A stretch of DNA of 64,000 bases. It comes from UBA1563 sp041667115. Its GTDB lineage: Bacteria > Bacteroidota > Ignavibacteria > Ignavibacteriales > Ignavibacteriaceae. The stretch's first letter is position 1; the number at the start of each line of letters is the position of its first letter. Below are positions 24,590 through 32,763 of the stretch, piece after piece. A model generated the notes under the pieces. It ran no database searches. It was not told the DNA's origin and saw nothing but the letters and a program-made list of their open reading frames with translations. The translations under genes were made by a program, and so were the position numbers. Location of the stretch: contig JBAYFO010000009.1 in assembly GCA_041667115.1 (NCBI GenBank), positions 1 through 64,000 of the forward strand, written 5' to 3'.

Positions 24590-27049
24590 GTGTATGTTGA
24601 AGTAGTTTTTCCGCTGCCATTCCAAAAAGCCTTTACTTATACGGTTCCAAATGAATTAGAAGAACAAGTTCAGGTTGGTGTAAGAGTGGTAGCTCCTTTC
24701 GGTAAGCGGGTCTTAACGGGATTTATCGTTTCGGTTCTGACAGAAACTTCTGTAACAGAAAAATTGAAAAACATTTACGATGTTTTAGACGGACTTCCCA
24801 TCTTTGATGCAACTTCAATTAAATTTTACGAGTGGCTTTCCGAATATTATCTCTCCTCGCTCGGTGAAGCTTTCCGGCTCGCTATTCCGCCGGGGACAGA
24901 AGTGCAATCAAAAAAACGCATTTCAGTTGACGTTAATTTTGCAAAAAATATGTTAGGTGAAGGAGGGAAAAAATCTCCAATTCAAAAAACATTACTAAAA
25001 ATATTTTCTGAAAATGAAACGATTAGTTATCACCAACTTCAACAACAAACAAAACGGAAAAATCTTCTTTCGCCACTTCGTACGTTGGAAAAAGCGGGAG
25101 TAATTACCATTCATGATGAAGTTGATAAAGCGAAGGTCGGGATTAAAACAATTCTTTCGGTGAAACTCTTAAAATCAGCAGAAGAGGTTTATGAGTTTAT
25201 CCCGACAATCGAGGCTAAATCGCCGAAGCAAGTTGATGTTTTGTTGAAACTGGTTTCCGGTCAGCATGAAATGCCGCTGCAACAACTGTTAAATGAAACA
25301 AAAGCTTCTCCTGCCTCAATTAAGGGATTAGAAAAAAAAGAAATTATTACAATTGTTAAAAAGCAAATTGAGAGAACATATCAAGAACCTTATTCCGAAG
25401 ACCTTATTGATTTTGCTTTAACTTCAGATCAAAATAAAGTTTTAGATGAAGTCTATCCCTTTCTCGCAAATCATTCGTTCAAAATATTTCTGCTGCACGG
25501 CGTGACCGGAAGCGGCAAAACTCAAGTCTATATCGAACTCGTAAAAAAAGTTTTAGCGCTTGGTAAAACCGTAATTGTTCTCGTTCCCGAAATATCATTA
25601 ACACCTCAAATGACGGCGCGGTTAACGAATAATTTTAAGGGAATGGTTTCAGTGATTCACAGTAAAATGTCGCCAGGTGAGCGGTTTGATTCGTGGCAAA
25701 ATATTTTGAATGGAAAATCCCGGGTAGTTATTGGAGCCCGCTCTGCGCTTTTTTCACCGCTGAAAAACATCGGACTTATCATTGTGGACGAAGAGCATGA
25801 CGGCAGTTATAAGCAGGATGAAACGCCCCGTTATAATGGAAGAGATGCGGCGCTGATGCGTGCAAAATTTTCAGATTGTCCGATTGTACTCGGTTCGGCT
25901 ACCCCATCAGTTGAAAGCATGTATCATGCTACGATGAAAAAATATCAACTCTTAAATCTCCCGATACGTGTTGATGATGCAAAGCTTCCCAAAATAACTT
26001 TAGTAAATATTAACGACGAAAAAAAACTTAACCGGATGGAAAGTTTTTTCTCGAAGACGTTACTTGAAAAAATCGAAGAACGCCTAAAGAAGAAAGAAGG
26101 GGTGATCATTCTTCAAAACAGACGTGGTTTTGCTACGCAAATATATTGCGTTGAATGCGGACAAATAGAAACGTGCGATAATTGTTCGGTTTCTCTTGTG
26201 TATCACATTAACGAGAATACGCTGCATTGTCACTACTGCGGATTTGTAAAAGAAGCGCCGCCTGCATGTAATCACTGTGGTTCGTCGCATCTTAAATATT
26301 TTGGAACAGGAACGGAACGCGTTGAAGACGAACTTGCTTACTACTTTCCAAATGCTGTTCTTGAACGGATTGATTCCGACGCGATTTCTAAAAAAGGAAA
26401 TTTAGGAAACATTCTTTCAAATTTTAAAGACGGAACAATTGATATTCTCGTCGGCACACAGATGGTGGCAAAGGGAATGGATTTTTCCCGCGTTACGCTT
26501 GTTGGCGTTATCTCGGCTGAAACAAATTTATGGCTTCCCGATTTCCGCGCTGATGAGCGAACTTTCCAACTTTTAACGCAAGTTAGTGGAAGAGCGGGAC
26601 GAAGTAAAATTGAAGGCGAAGTGGTAATTCAAACGCAAAACGACAAACATTTCGTCCTTCAAAAAGTTGTACAAAATGATTATGACGGTTTTTATCAAAA
26701 AGAAATATTAGACCGGGAACACCGGGGTTACCCGCCGTTTATGCGGCTTGCCGTAATAGAAGCGAAAGATAAAGAAGAAAAAAAAGCACTCGGTGCGATG
26801 AAAGAATTTTATAATGAATTGCTGGCATTCAAAAAGTATCTAAAAATTACATCGCCGACTTCCGCTGTTATTGCAAGACTAAAAGGTGAATACCGCTTTC
26901 AAATCGTTTTAAAAACAGATAGAGTAACCGATCCTTCCGGAAGTATTTTAAGAAAAGCAATCTCTGAATCGTTTATGCGGTTCAATCGAAAAACCATATT
27001 TAAAGATGTAAAAATCTTTTTTGATATTGACCCGCAAAGCATCTTGTAA
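24590..27049 (+). CDS. priA: Primosomal replication restart helicase PriA
   Basis: 819 aa from GTG 24590 (MYVEVVFPLPFQKAFTYTVP), which matches the usual PriA N terminus and has GGAA upstream. A TTG at 24575 would add five residues encoded by the heptamer repeat and has its Shine-Dalgarno too close. Helicase motifs: Walker A HGVTGSGKTQVY, DEEH box IVDEEHDGSYKQ, and SGRAGRS. The zinc module CVECGQIETCDNC ... CHYCG ... CNHCGS is complete with eight Cys. It reloads DnaB at stalled forks. The gene ends at a strong bidirectional hairpin. Confidence 0.95.
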   Translation: MYVEVVFPLPFQKAFTYTVPNELEEQVQVGVRVVAPFGKRVLTGFIVSVLTETSVTEKLKNIYDVLDGLPIFDATSIKFYEWLSEYYLSSLGEAFRLAIPPGTEVQSKKRISVDVNFAKNMLGEGGKKSPIQKTLLKIFSENETISYHQLQQQTKRKNLLSPLRTLEKAGVITIHDEVDKAKVGIKTILSVKLLKSAEEVYEFIPTIEAKSPKQVDVLLKLVSGQHEMPLQQLLNETKASPASIKGLEKKEIITIVKKQIERTYQEPYSEDLIDFALTSDQNKVLDEVYPFLANHSFKIFLLHGVTGSGKTQVYIELVKKVLALGKTVIVLVPEISLTPQMTARLTNNFKGMVSVIHSKMSPGERFDSWQNILNGKSRVVIGARSALFSPLKNIGLIIVDEEHDGSYKQDETPRYNGRDAALMRAKFSDCPIVLGSATPSVESMYHATMKKYQLLNLPIRVDDAKLPKITLVNINDEKKLNRMESFFSKTLLEKIEERLKKKEGVIILQNRRGFATQIYCVECGQIETCDNCSVSLVYHINENTLHCHYCGFVKEAPPACNHCGSSHLKYFGTGTERVEDELAYYFPNAVLERIDSDAISKKGNLGNILSNFKDGTIDILVGTQMVAKGMDFSRVTLVGVISAETNLWLPDFRADERTFQLLTQVSGRAGRSKIEGEVVIQTQNDKHFVLQKVVQNDYDGFYQKEILDREHRGYPPFMRLAVIEAKDKEEKKALGAMKEFYNELLAFKKYLKITSPTSAVIARLKGEYRFQIVLKTDRVTDPSGSILRKAISESFMRFNRKTIFKDVKIFFDIDPQSIL

Positions 27050-27059
27050 TATTATATGT

Positions 27060-27092
27060 GAATGCAGAATAAACAACGCTTATTCTGCATTC
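27060..27092. terminator. Bidirectional hairpin terminator between priA and the Yip1 gene
   Basis: GAATGCAGAATAA and TTATTCTGCATTC form a perfect 13-bp stem around ACAACGC. It sits in the 58-bp gap between two convergent stop codons, the expected place for a shared terminator. Flanking T tracts are weak. Confidence 0.7.
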
Positions 27093-27107
27093 ATCAATCT
27101 AAACTAT

Positions 27108-27932
27108 TTAAGCAAAGTTCTGAAGGAATGGAACCGATTTCATTAAGAGGAACATAATGAAACTCCAGATGATCCAGGCGCCAAAAACAAAATAATAATA
27201 TTTTTTTGAATCGCCCGCGTTAAAAACTTTTGTCATTCCCAACGCTATAACAAAGTACATCCAGATTGAGAAGACGTCTAATTTTGCCAGAAGAAAACCT
27301 ACAAATGTTTTCGCATCAACAGAGAATAACGTTGCGGCAGATACATCGCGAGAAAGTTTTCCGCTAAATAACGAAAAGATCGTAACCAAAACCATGCTGA
27401 TAATTCCAATGTAACTTGTTAACCCCGTTGTAACCAGAACATGTTTGTAGGTTCCATCAGCTTTGAAAACAAATTTGATGAAGAGAAAATAAAACCCGGC
27501 GATAATCAAATACACGATGAATCCAAAGACCAAAATGCTAATAGCAGTAAAAACTTTTCCGACTGTTCCGCTCATTTTATCCATTTGGTCTTCAACTGTC
27601 TGCATCTGTTCTTCAGCTTGTTGTTTGGTCATTGTTCCTTTATCGACCTGCTCTTGAAATCGTTTTTCAATTGCTTCAAGCTGTTTCTGTTTCATCTCGG
27701 CTTTTATTTGTGGGTTGCCCATCATAATAAATTGAGAAATAATAACGACTACAAACATTGCCAGAACAGGAAGGAGCCAATCAATTGTTCTAATCGGAAA
27801 CTTGGCAATACTTGCAAATGTTTTCCCCGGTTCGGAAAATATCCCGACAAGTTTATCGGAATGACTTAATTCCGGTTCTTGCTCTTCAACAGGCGCTTGA
27901 TCAGTTTGCTGTAAATCTTCAAAATCACTCAT
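27108..27932 (-). CDS. Yip1-domain membrane protein
   Basis: 274 aa. An acidic N-terminal tail (residues 1-25) is followed by a short KLVGIFSEPGKTFASIAKFP motif typical of Yip1-family proteins. The first membrane helix lies at about 49-71. A charged, cytoplasmic or periplasmic coiled-coil insert (72-125, rich in Lys, Gln and Glu) follows, then four more membrane helices (about 128-270). The function of bacterial Yip1 proteins is poorly known. The coiled-coil insert between helices 1 and 2 is a distinctive feature. Confidence 0.8.
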   Translation of the reverse strand: MSDFEDLQQTDQAPVEEQEPELSHSDKLVGIFSEPGKTFASIAKFPIRTIDWLLPVLAMFVVVIISQFIMMGNPQIKAEMKQKQLEAIEKRFQEQVDKGTMTKQQAEEQMQTVEDQMDKMSGTVGKVFTAISILVFGFIVYLIIAGFYFLFIKFVFKADGTYKHVLVTTGLTSYIGIISMVLVTIFSLFSGKLSRDVSAATLFSVDAKTFVGFLLAKLDVFSIWMYFVIALGMTKVFNAGDSKKYYYFVFGAWIIWSFIMFLLMKSVPFLQNFA

Positions 27933-28089
27933 GGTTTACTCCATTTTTGTTGAAAGAATTTATTTTGCAGATAAAAATTAATGCAATTCGCATTAAAGAC
28001 AAATCAAAATCTCAATTCTTTCATTTGTCTCTCAAAAACTAATGAAGTAGTTTGCTAATAATATTTTAATAATTAAGAAGAACCATTTT

Positions 28090-29460
28090 ATGAGAACTAT
28101 AATTGAGCCGTTCAAGATCAAATCAGTTGAACAGATCCGTTTTACCACAAGGGAAGAGCGGGAAAAAATCTTAAAGGATGCCGGATACAATCCCTTTTTA
28201 ATTCATGCGGATGATGTACTAATTGATCTGCTTACCGACAGCGGCACCTCGGCAATGAGCGCCGCACAGTGGGCGGGCATTATGCAGGGAGATGAATCGT
28301 ATGCAGGTTCACGTTCATTCTATCGCTTTGAAGCAATGATAAGAAAAATTACAGGGATGAAATTTATTATTCCGACACACCAGGGAAGAGCCGCAGAAAA
28401 AATTCTCTTCTCTATCGTTGGCGGTAAAGGAAAATATTTTCCAAATAATACGCACTTCGATACAACGCGCGCAAACATTGAGTTTTCCGGTGCTGAAGCA
28501 GAGGACTTCCTAAATGAAATTGGAAAACATCCAGAAATCCGCGCCGACTTTAAAGGAAACATGGATATTGAAAAACTTGAAAAATTCATCCAAGAAAAAG
28601 GAAAAGAAAATATTCCCCTCTGTATGATCACTATTACAAATAATTCAGGCGGTGGACAGCCTGTCTCGATGCAAAATATCCGTGAGACGAAAGAGGTCTG
28701 CATGAAATATGGAATTCCTCTTTTTATTGATGCCTGCCGGTTTGCAGAGAACGCCTACTTTATCAAAATAAGAGAAAAAGGATACGAGCATAAATCAATT
28801 CTTGAAATTGCTCAAGAAACTTTTTCTTATGCAGACGGCGTTACCATGAGTGCAAAGAAAGATGCGCTTGTAAACATCGGTGGATTTTTAGCAATGCAAG
28901 ATGAAAAACTTGCCACACAGTGCCGCAATCTTTTAATTGTTACCGAAGGATTTCCTACTTACGGCGGACTTGCCGGAAGAGATCTGGAAGCTGTCGCCCA
29001 GGGTTTGGAAGAGGTTCTGGAAGAAAATTATTTGCAATATAGAATTCGCAGTGTTGAATATCTCGGCGAAAAATTAGTCGCTGCGGGAGTCCCAATTATT
29101 GAGCCACCGGGTGGTCATGCAATTTACATTGACGCAAAAAGATTTTTACCGGAAATTCCTCCCCATCAATTTCCCGGGCAAGCAATTGTATGCGCTTTAT
29201 ATATGGAAGGCGGAATTCGTTCTGTTGAAATTGGAAGCGTGATGTTCGGAAAGAATGACGAAAACGGAAATATTATTTCTCCCCCAATGGAACTCGTCCG
29301 TTTAGCAATTCCGCGAAGAGTTTATACGCAAAGTCATATTGATTATGTAAGCGAGGTTGTTATTAATGCTTACAAACGCCGCAATGAGATGCGCGGTTTT
29401 AAATTTACGTATGAAGCTCCGATGCTTCGTCATTTTACGGCAAGGTTTGAACCCATATGA
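28090..29460 (+). CDS. tnaA: Tryptophanase (beta-eliminating lyase)
   Basis: 456 aa. PLP-dependent beta-eliminating lyase: the PLP lysine is in MSAKKDALVNIGGF and the substrate loop is IPTHQGRAAEK. The overall sequence is close to both tryptophanase and tyrosine phenol-lyase. Three specificity positions favour tryptophanase: Asp in FDTT (Thr in phenol-lyase), Ile in SVEIGS (Arg in phenol-lyase) and His in LRHFTARF (Phe in phenol-lyase). It would convert L-tryptophan to indole, pyruvate and ammonia. It is the first gene of a run with DUF4905, AMMECR1 and MEMO genes. No TnaC-like leader peptide was seen upstream. Confidence 0.85.
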   Translation: MRTIIEPFKIKSVEQIRFTTREEREKILKDAGYNPFLIHADDVLIDLLTDSGTSAMSAAQWAGIMQGDESYAGSRSFYRFEAMIRKITGMKFIIPTHQGRAAEKILFSIVGGKGKYFPNNTHFDTTRANIEFSGAEAEDFLNEIGKHPEIRADFKGNMDIEKLEKFIQEKGKENIPLCMITITNNSGGGQPVSMQNIRETKEVCMKYGIPLFIDACRFAENAYFIKIREKGYEHKSILEIAQETFSYADGVTMSAKKDALVNIGGFLAMQDEKLATQCRNLLIVTEGFPTYGGLAGRDLEAVAQGLEEVLEENYLQYRIRSVEYLGEKLVAAGVPIIEPPGGHAIYIDAKRFLPEIPPHQFPGQAIVCALYMEGGIRSVEIGSVMFGKNDENGNIISPPMELVRLAIPRRVYTQSHIDYVSEVVINAYKRRNEMRGFKFTYEAPMLRHFTARFEPI

Positions 29461-29474
29461 TTGGCAAGGAAAGA

Positions 29475-30287
29475 ATGAAAAAATATTTAAAACATAACAA
29501 CAAAAAGCAAGTTTGGCGCATGCTGATTTCCGAAACGGATAAGCTTGTAATTGAAGAGCGCGACATGAAAACAAAGGAAGTCTTTTTTTCTTGCTACGAT
29601 TTATTAACTAAAGCAAAAATTTTTTCCAATTTCCAATTTGAAGAAAAATCATGGATTGGTATTGAAGCACTAGAGAAGGATCTCATCATTTTTCACTTAT
29701 ATGCAAAGCCCGATATGCCGCAGCATAAAGGATTTTTCGCCTATGATATAAAGCAAAAAAAAATCCTTTGGAAGAATGATACGTTGGCATATTTCTTTTC
29801 CGATGACGAAAAAATTATTGCCTTTCAGCAGCAATTTGAAGGAAGATTTTATGTGGAGATTGACCTATTGACCGGTGAAGTTCTACGAGATCTTGGTGAA
29901 GATTATACAAACGTAAATTCATTAAAAGCTGAAGCGCAAGAAAAAAAATCTTACCTCGATTATCTTTTTCCTGAAGTTTTTAATCCTTTAAATGATGACC
30001 CGCAATTTGATTGCATCCGAAAGACTATCTCCGGGTTTTCCTTTTCAGGGCAGGTTGAATACTTTCAAAATGGAAATATGCTCTTCTTCACCTTTCACGA
30101 AAAAAAGGATGAAAAATTCACGCAGCATTTTTATATTTGCGATATTACGAACGGTTCTCTTTTTTATTCTGACACTCTAAACAAGAATATTCAAAATTAT
30201 GCTGTCGATTCGTTTTTCCTTTATAAAAACTTCCTTTTTCTTTTAAAGGAAAAACAGAGTATAGAAATATTTAAGATAAATAGGTAA
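29475..30287 (+). CDS. DUF4905 family protein
   Basis: 270 aa from the ATG at 29475, which has a strong GGCAAGGAAAG site; another ATG at 29457 overlaps the tryptophanase stop (ATGA) and would add six residues. Soluble, no signal peptide, beta-rich with repeated short motifs (LIISETDKLVIEER, FFAYDIKQKKILWKND, VEIDLLTGEVLRDLGED) suggesting a beta-propeller-like fold. DUF4905 is a Bacteroidota-group family without known function. It sits between tnaA and the AMMECR1/MEMO pair. Confidence 0.75.
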   Translation: MKKYLKHNNKKQVWRMLISETDKLVIEERDMKTKEVFFSCYDLLTKAKIFSNFQFEEKSWIGIEALEKDLIIFHLYAKPDMPQHKGFFAYDIKQKKILWKNDTLAYFFSDDEKIIAFQQQFEGRFYVEIDLLTGEVLRDLGEDYTNVNSLKAEAQEKKSYLDYLFPEVFNPLNDDPQFDCIRKTISGFSFSGQVEYFQNGNMLFFTFHEKKDEKFTQHFYICDITNGSLFYSDTLNKNIQNYAVDSFFLYKNFLFLLKEKQSIEIFKINR

Positions 30288-30298
30288 CAGAGGATGTT

Positions 30299-30880
30299 AT
30301 GTTTTTAACTAAAGATGAGCAGGGAATTTTACTGTTTATTGCGCGGCAGTCCATTGAGTCAATTTTCGAAGACTTTCCCTCGGTTCCGGAAATTGATTAT
30401 GCACGGCATCCGTCGCTTGCAATGCAGACAGGCTGTTTTGTTACTCTCACAAAAAGTAAACAATTGCGCGGCTGTATCGGATATATTTCCTCGAGTACGC
30501 CGCTCGGAGAAACAATTTGGGAAGTGGCAAAACTTTCCGCACTGGAAGACCCGCGGTTTCCTCCAATATCTTACGATGAAATTAGTCGGGTATTAATTGA
30601 AATTTCTGTTTTAACTCCCCCGGTTCCGATTACAAATTATAATGAAATTAAAATTGGTCAACACGGATTAATTTTAGATGAACCCGATGCGCATGGTTTA
30701 CTGCTGCCGCAAGTGGCTACTGAAAATCATTTTACAGTTGATGATTTTTTAACTGCGCTTTGCCAAAAAGCCGGAGCCGATCCGTTTTTATGGCGGACGA
30801 GATTTCTTAAGATAAAGACCTTTACCGCAGAAGTTTTTCGCGAAGAACAACATAGAGACTTAACCGGTGAAAGAAAATAG
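30299..30880 (+). CDS. AMMECR1-domain protein (AmmeMemoRadiSam protein A)
   Basis: 193 aa. The AMMECR1 signature is visible: CFVTLTKSKQLRGCIGYISS (about 42-61), then DPRFPPISYDEI, LIEISVLTPPVPI and LLLPQVATEN. The molecular role of AMMECR1 is unknown. In bacteria and archaea it is often encoded next to a MEMO-family protein and a radical SAM enzyme. An AGAGGA ribosome binding site lies a few bases before the ATG. It overlaps the following MEMO gene by 14 bp. Confidence 0.88.
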   Translation: MFLTKDEQGILLFIARQSIESIFEDFPSVPEIDYARHPSLAMQTGCFVTLTKSKQLRGCIGYISSSTPLGETIWEVAKLSALEDPRFPPISYDEISRVLIEISVLTPPVPITNYNEIKIGQHGLILDEPDAHGLLLPQVATENHFTVDDFLTALCQKAGADPFLWRTRFLKIKTFTAEVFREEQHRDLTGERK

Positions 30881-31682
30881 ACCCCCATATTTTGCAGGAG
30901 CTTTTTATCCTGAGCATCCTGTGGCTTTACAACACGAAGTTCAAAAAATGTTGCAAGCCGCTCAACACGATTTTCTTTTTCCGAATCTGCACACTATTGT
31001 TGCTCCTCATGCCGGGTATGTGTATTCAGGATTAACGGCGGCTTATGCCTACAACTCGGTTAAAGGGAAAAAATATTCAACCGTAATAATCCTTTCCCCA
31101 AGCCATCAAGAATATTTTCCCGGCATTTCAATTTATGATGGAGACGCTTACGAAACTCCGCTTGGACTTGTACCCGTAAATCATGATGTTTCTGATCTAT
31201 TGGCGAAAAGTTCAAAAAGAATTTTTCGCGGTAAAGAAGGGCACCGGAGTGAACATGCAATTGAAGTCCAACTTCCTTTTCTGCAACTGGTTTTAAATGA
31301 TTTTACTATCGTTCCTATTGTAATGGGAGATCAGGATGAAGTATTTGTTGAATCGCTTGCCGAAAGTCTTTCTTCTGTTTTAAATGATGAAACCTTGGTT
31401 GTGGTCAGTTCGGATCTTTCGCATTATCATTCGCAAAAAAAAGCAAATCTACTGGATGCTGCAGTTGCACAGCGCATTGAAACACTTGATTATAATGGCT
31501 TGGCAAGCGATCTAAGGTTGGGCAAAAGCGAGGCGTGCGGCGGCGGACTTATTCTTGCTGCGTTAAAAGCTGTTGAAAACAAAAAAAATAGTGCGAAAGT
31601 AATTCACAGAACAACTTCGGGTGAAGTTTCTCAAGATTACACCCAGGTTGTTGGTTATCTTTCAGCGGCAATCTACAATTAA
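30867..31682 (+). CDS. MEMO family protein (AmmeMemoRadiSam protein B)
   Basis: 271 aa, GTG start inside the end of the AMMECR1 gene. The MEMO fold is related to extradiol dioxygenases. Its conserved residues appear as VAPHAGYVYSG (metal His), ILSPSHQEYFP, HRSEHAIEVQLPFLQ (His) and VVVSSDLSHYHS (His). A Cys/Gly-rich turn SEACGGGLI precedes the C terminus. Human MEMO1 binds metal (iron or copper reported). The bacterial function is unknown. Confidence 0.88.
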   Translation: MKENRPPYFAGAFYPEHPVALQHEVQKMLQAAQHDFLFPNLHTIVAPHAGYVYSGLTAAYAYNSVKGKKYSTVIILSPSHQEYFPGISIYDGDAYETPLGLVPVNHDVSDLLAKSSKRIFRGKEGHRSEHAIEVQLPFLQLVLNDFTIVPIVMGDQDEVFVESLAESLSSVLNDETLVVVSSDLSHYHSQKKANLLDAAVAQRIETLDYNGLASDLRLGKSEACGGGLILAALKAVENKKNSAKVIHRTTSGEVSQDYTQVVGYLSAAIYN

Positions 31683-31687
31683 AATTT

Positions 31688-32677
31688 TTACAGTTTAAAA
31701 GGCTGAATCCTGTTTTTGCGGAATTCAGGACGATAAAACTTCTCGCTCTCAAACTCCTGCGTCCAACCGTTTTTCAAATTGTATTTATCGAGTAAATCTA
31801 AAACGCGTTCATATTCGGAGGCGCGGATGGTCCGGTTGATCAGGATCTCTTTCTCCGCTTTGTTTGAAGGAAAGTATTGCGACATTACGGAAATATGAAT
31901 TTTTGGACTTAACTCTTTCGCAATAAATGCAAACACTTTTTCCGATTCGGAGAGATCGTTTGGTAAAACAAGGTGACGGATAATCAATCCCCGCACCACA
32001 ACATCTCCTTGATAAATAAGTTCATCACCGACTTGCTCATACATTTCTTTTACGGCAAGTTTAGCTTGTTCAACATAATTATCTACTTTAGAAAGTTGTT
32101 TTCCGAATTCACTGTTTCCATATTTGAAATCGGGAAGATAGATATCAGCAACGTCTTTATAGAGTTTTAACATTTCAACGGAATCATATCCGTTGGTGTT
32201 GTAAATGATTGGAAGGCTCAACCCTTTTTCCACAGCAAGATAAATCGATTTCAAAATTTGTGCAGAAAAATGTGTGGGCGAAACTAAACCGATGTTATGG
32301 CATTTTCTGTTTTGCAATTCAAGCATAATTTCTGCTAACCGCTCAAATGAAACTTCATGTTCTTTTTCAACTTTCCAGTTTTGACTGATCTCAAAATTTT
32401 GGCAAAAGATACAGCGAAGATTACAGTTACCGAAAAAAATATTCCCGGCGCCGTTGGTTCCGCTTAAAACCGGTTCTTCACCAAAGTGTGCCGTGTAAGA
32501 AGAAACTACCGGGAGATAACCGCTTAAGCATTTGCCGAGTTCATCGACCGTTCTATCGGTCAAACAATTTTTCGGACAACTTGTACAAGTTTTCAAAATT
32601 TCTTCTGCTTTTTGAACGCGTTCTAAGAATTCACCTGAAGCGTTGAGTTTTATGTAAGATGAACCAGCCAAATTCAT
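31688..32677 (-). CDS. PflX-like radical SAM protein (COG1313 type)
   Basis: 329 aa. An N-terminal cysteine cluster CTSCPKNCLTDR ... GKCLSG is followed by the radical SAM CxxxCxxC motif in NCNLRCIFCQNFEIS (about 103-117), which binds a 4Fe-4S cluster. The text resembles the uncharacterised PflX group of pyruvate-formate-lyase-activase relatives. It is convergent with the AMMECR1/MEMO genes, with 5 bp between stops. A radical SAM gene is the usual third member of that neighbourhood, but normally on the same strand and with another N-terminal motif, so co-function is a guess. Confidence 0.85.
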   Translation of the reverse strand: MNLAGSSYIKLNASGEFLERVQKAEEILKTCTSCPKNCLTDRTVDELGKCLSGYLPVVSSYTAHFGEEPVLSGTNGAGNIFFGNCNLRCIFCQNFEISQNWKVEKEHEVSFERLAEIMLELQNRKCHNIGLVSPTHFSAQILKSIYLAVEKGLSLPIIYNTNGYDSVEMLKLYKDVADIYLPDFKYGNSEFGKQLSKVDNYVEQAKLAVKEMYEQVGDELIYQGDVVVRGLIIRHLVLPNDLSESEKVFAFIAKELSPKIHISVMSQYFPSNKAEKEILINRTIRASEYERVLDLLDKYNLKNGWTQEFESEKFYRPEFRKNRIQPFKL

Positions 32678-32763
32678 TTATTTTTATTGTGAGAAAGTCA
32701 TTATTCGTGTTGCTAATTTATTATTTTTAGGGGACAATTTTTAGGATTAATAGAGAACCGCCA

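Noticed and set aside
31688..32677. Canonical AmmeMemoRadiSam radical SAM enzyme
   Set aside because: The N-terminal cysteine pattern (CTSCPKNC ... GKC) and core fit the PflX/COG1313 type better, and the gene is on the opposite strand.
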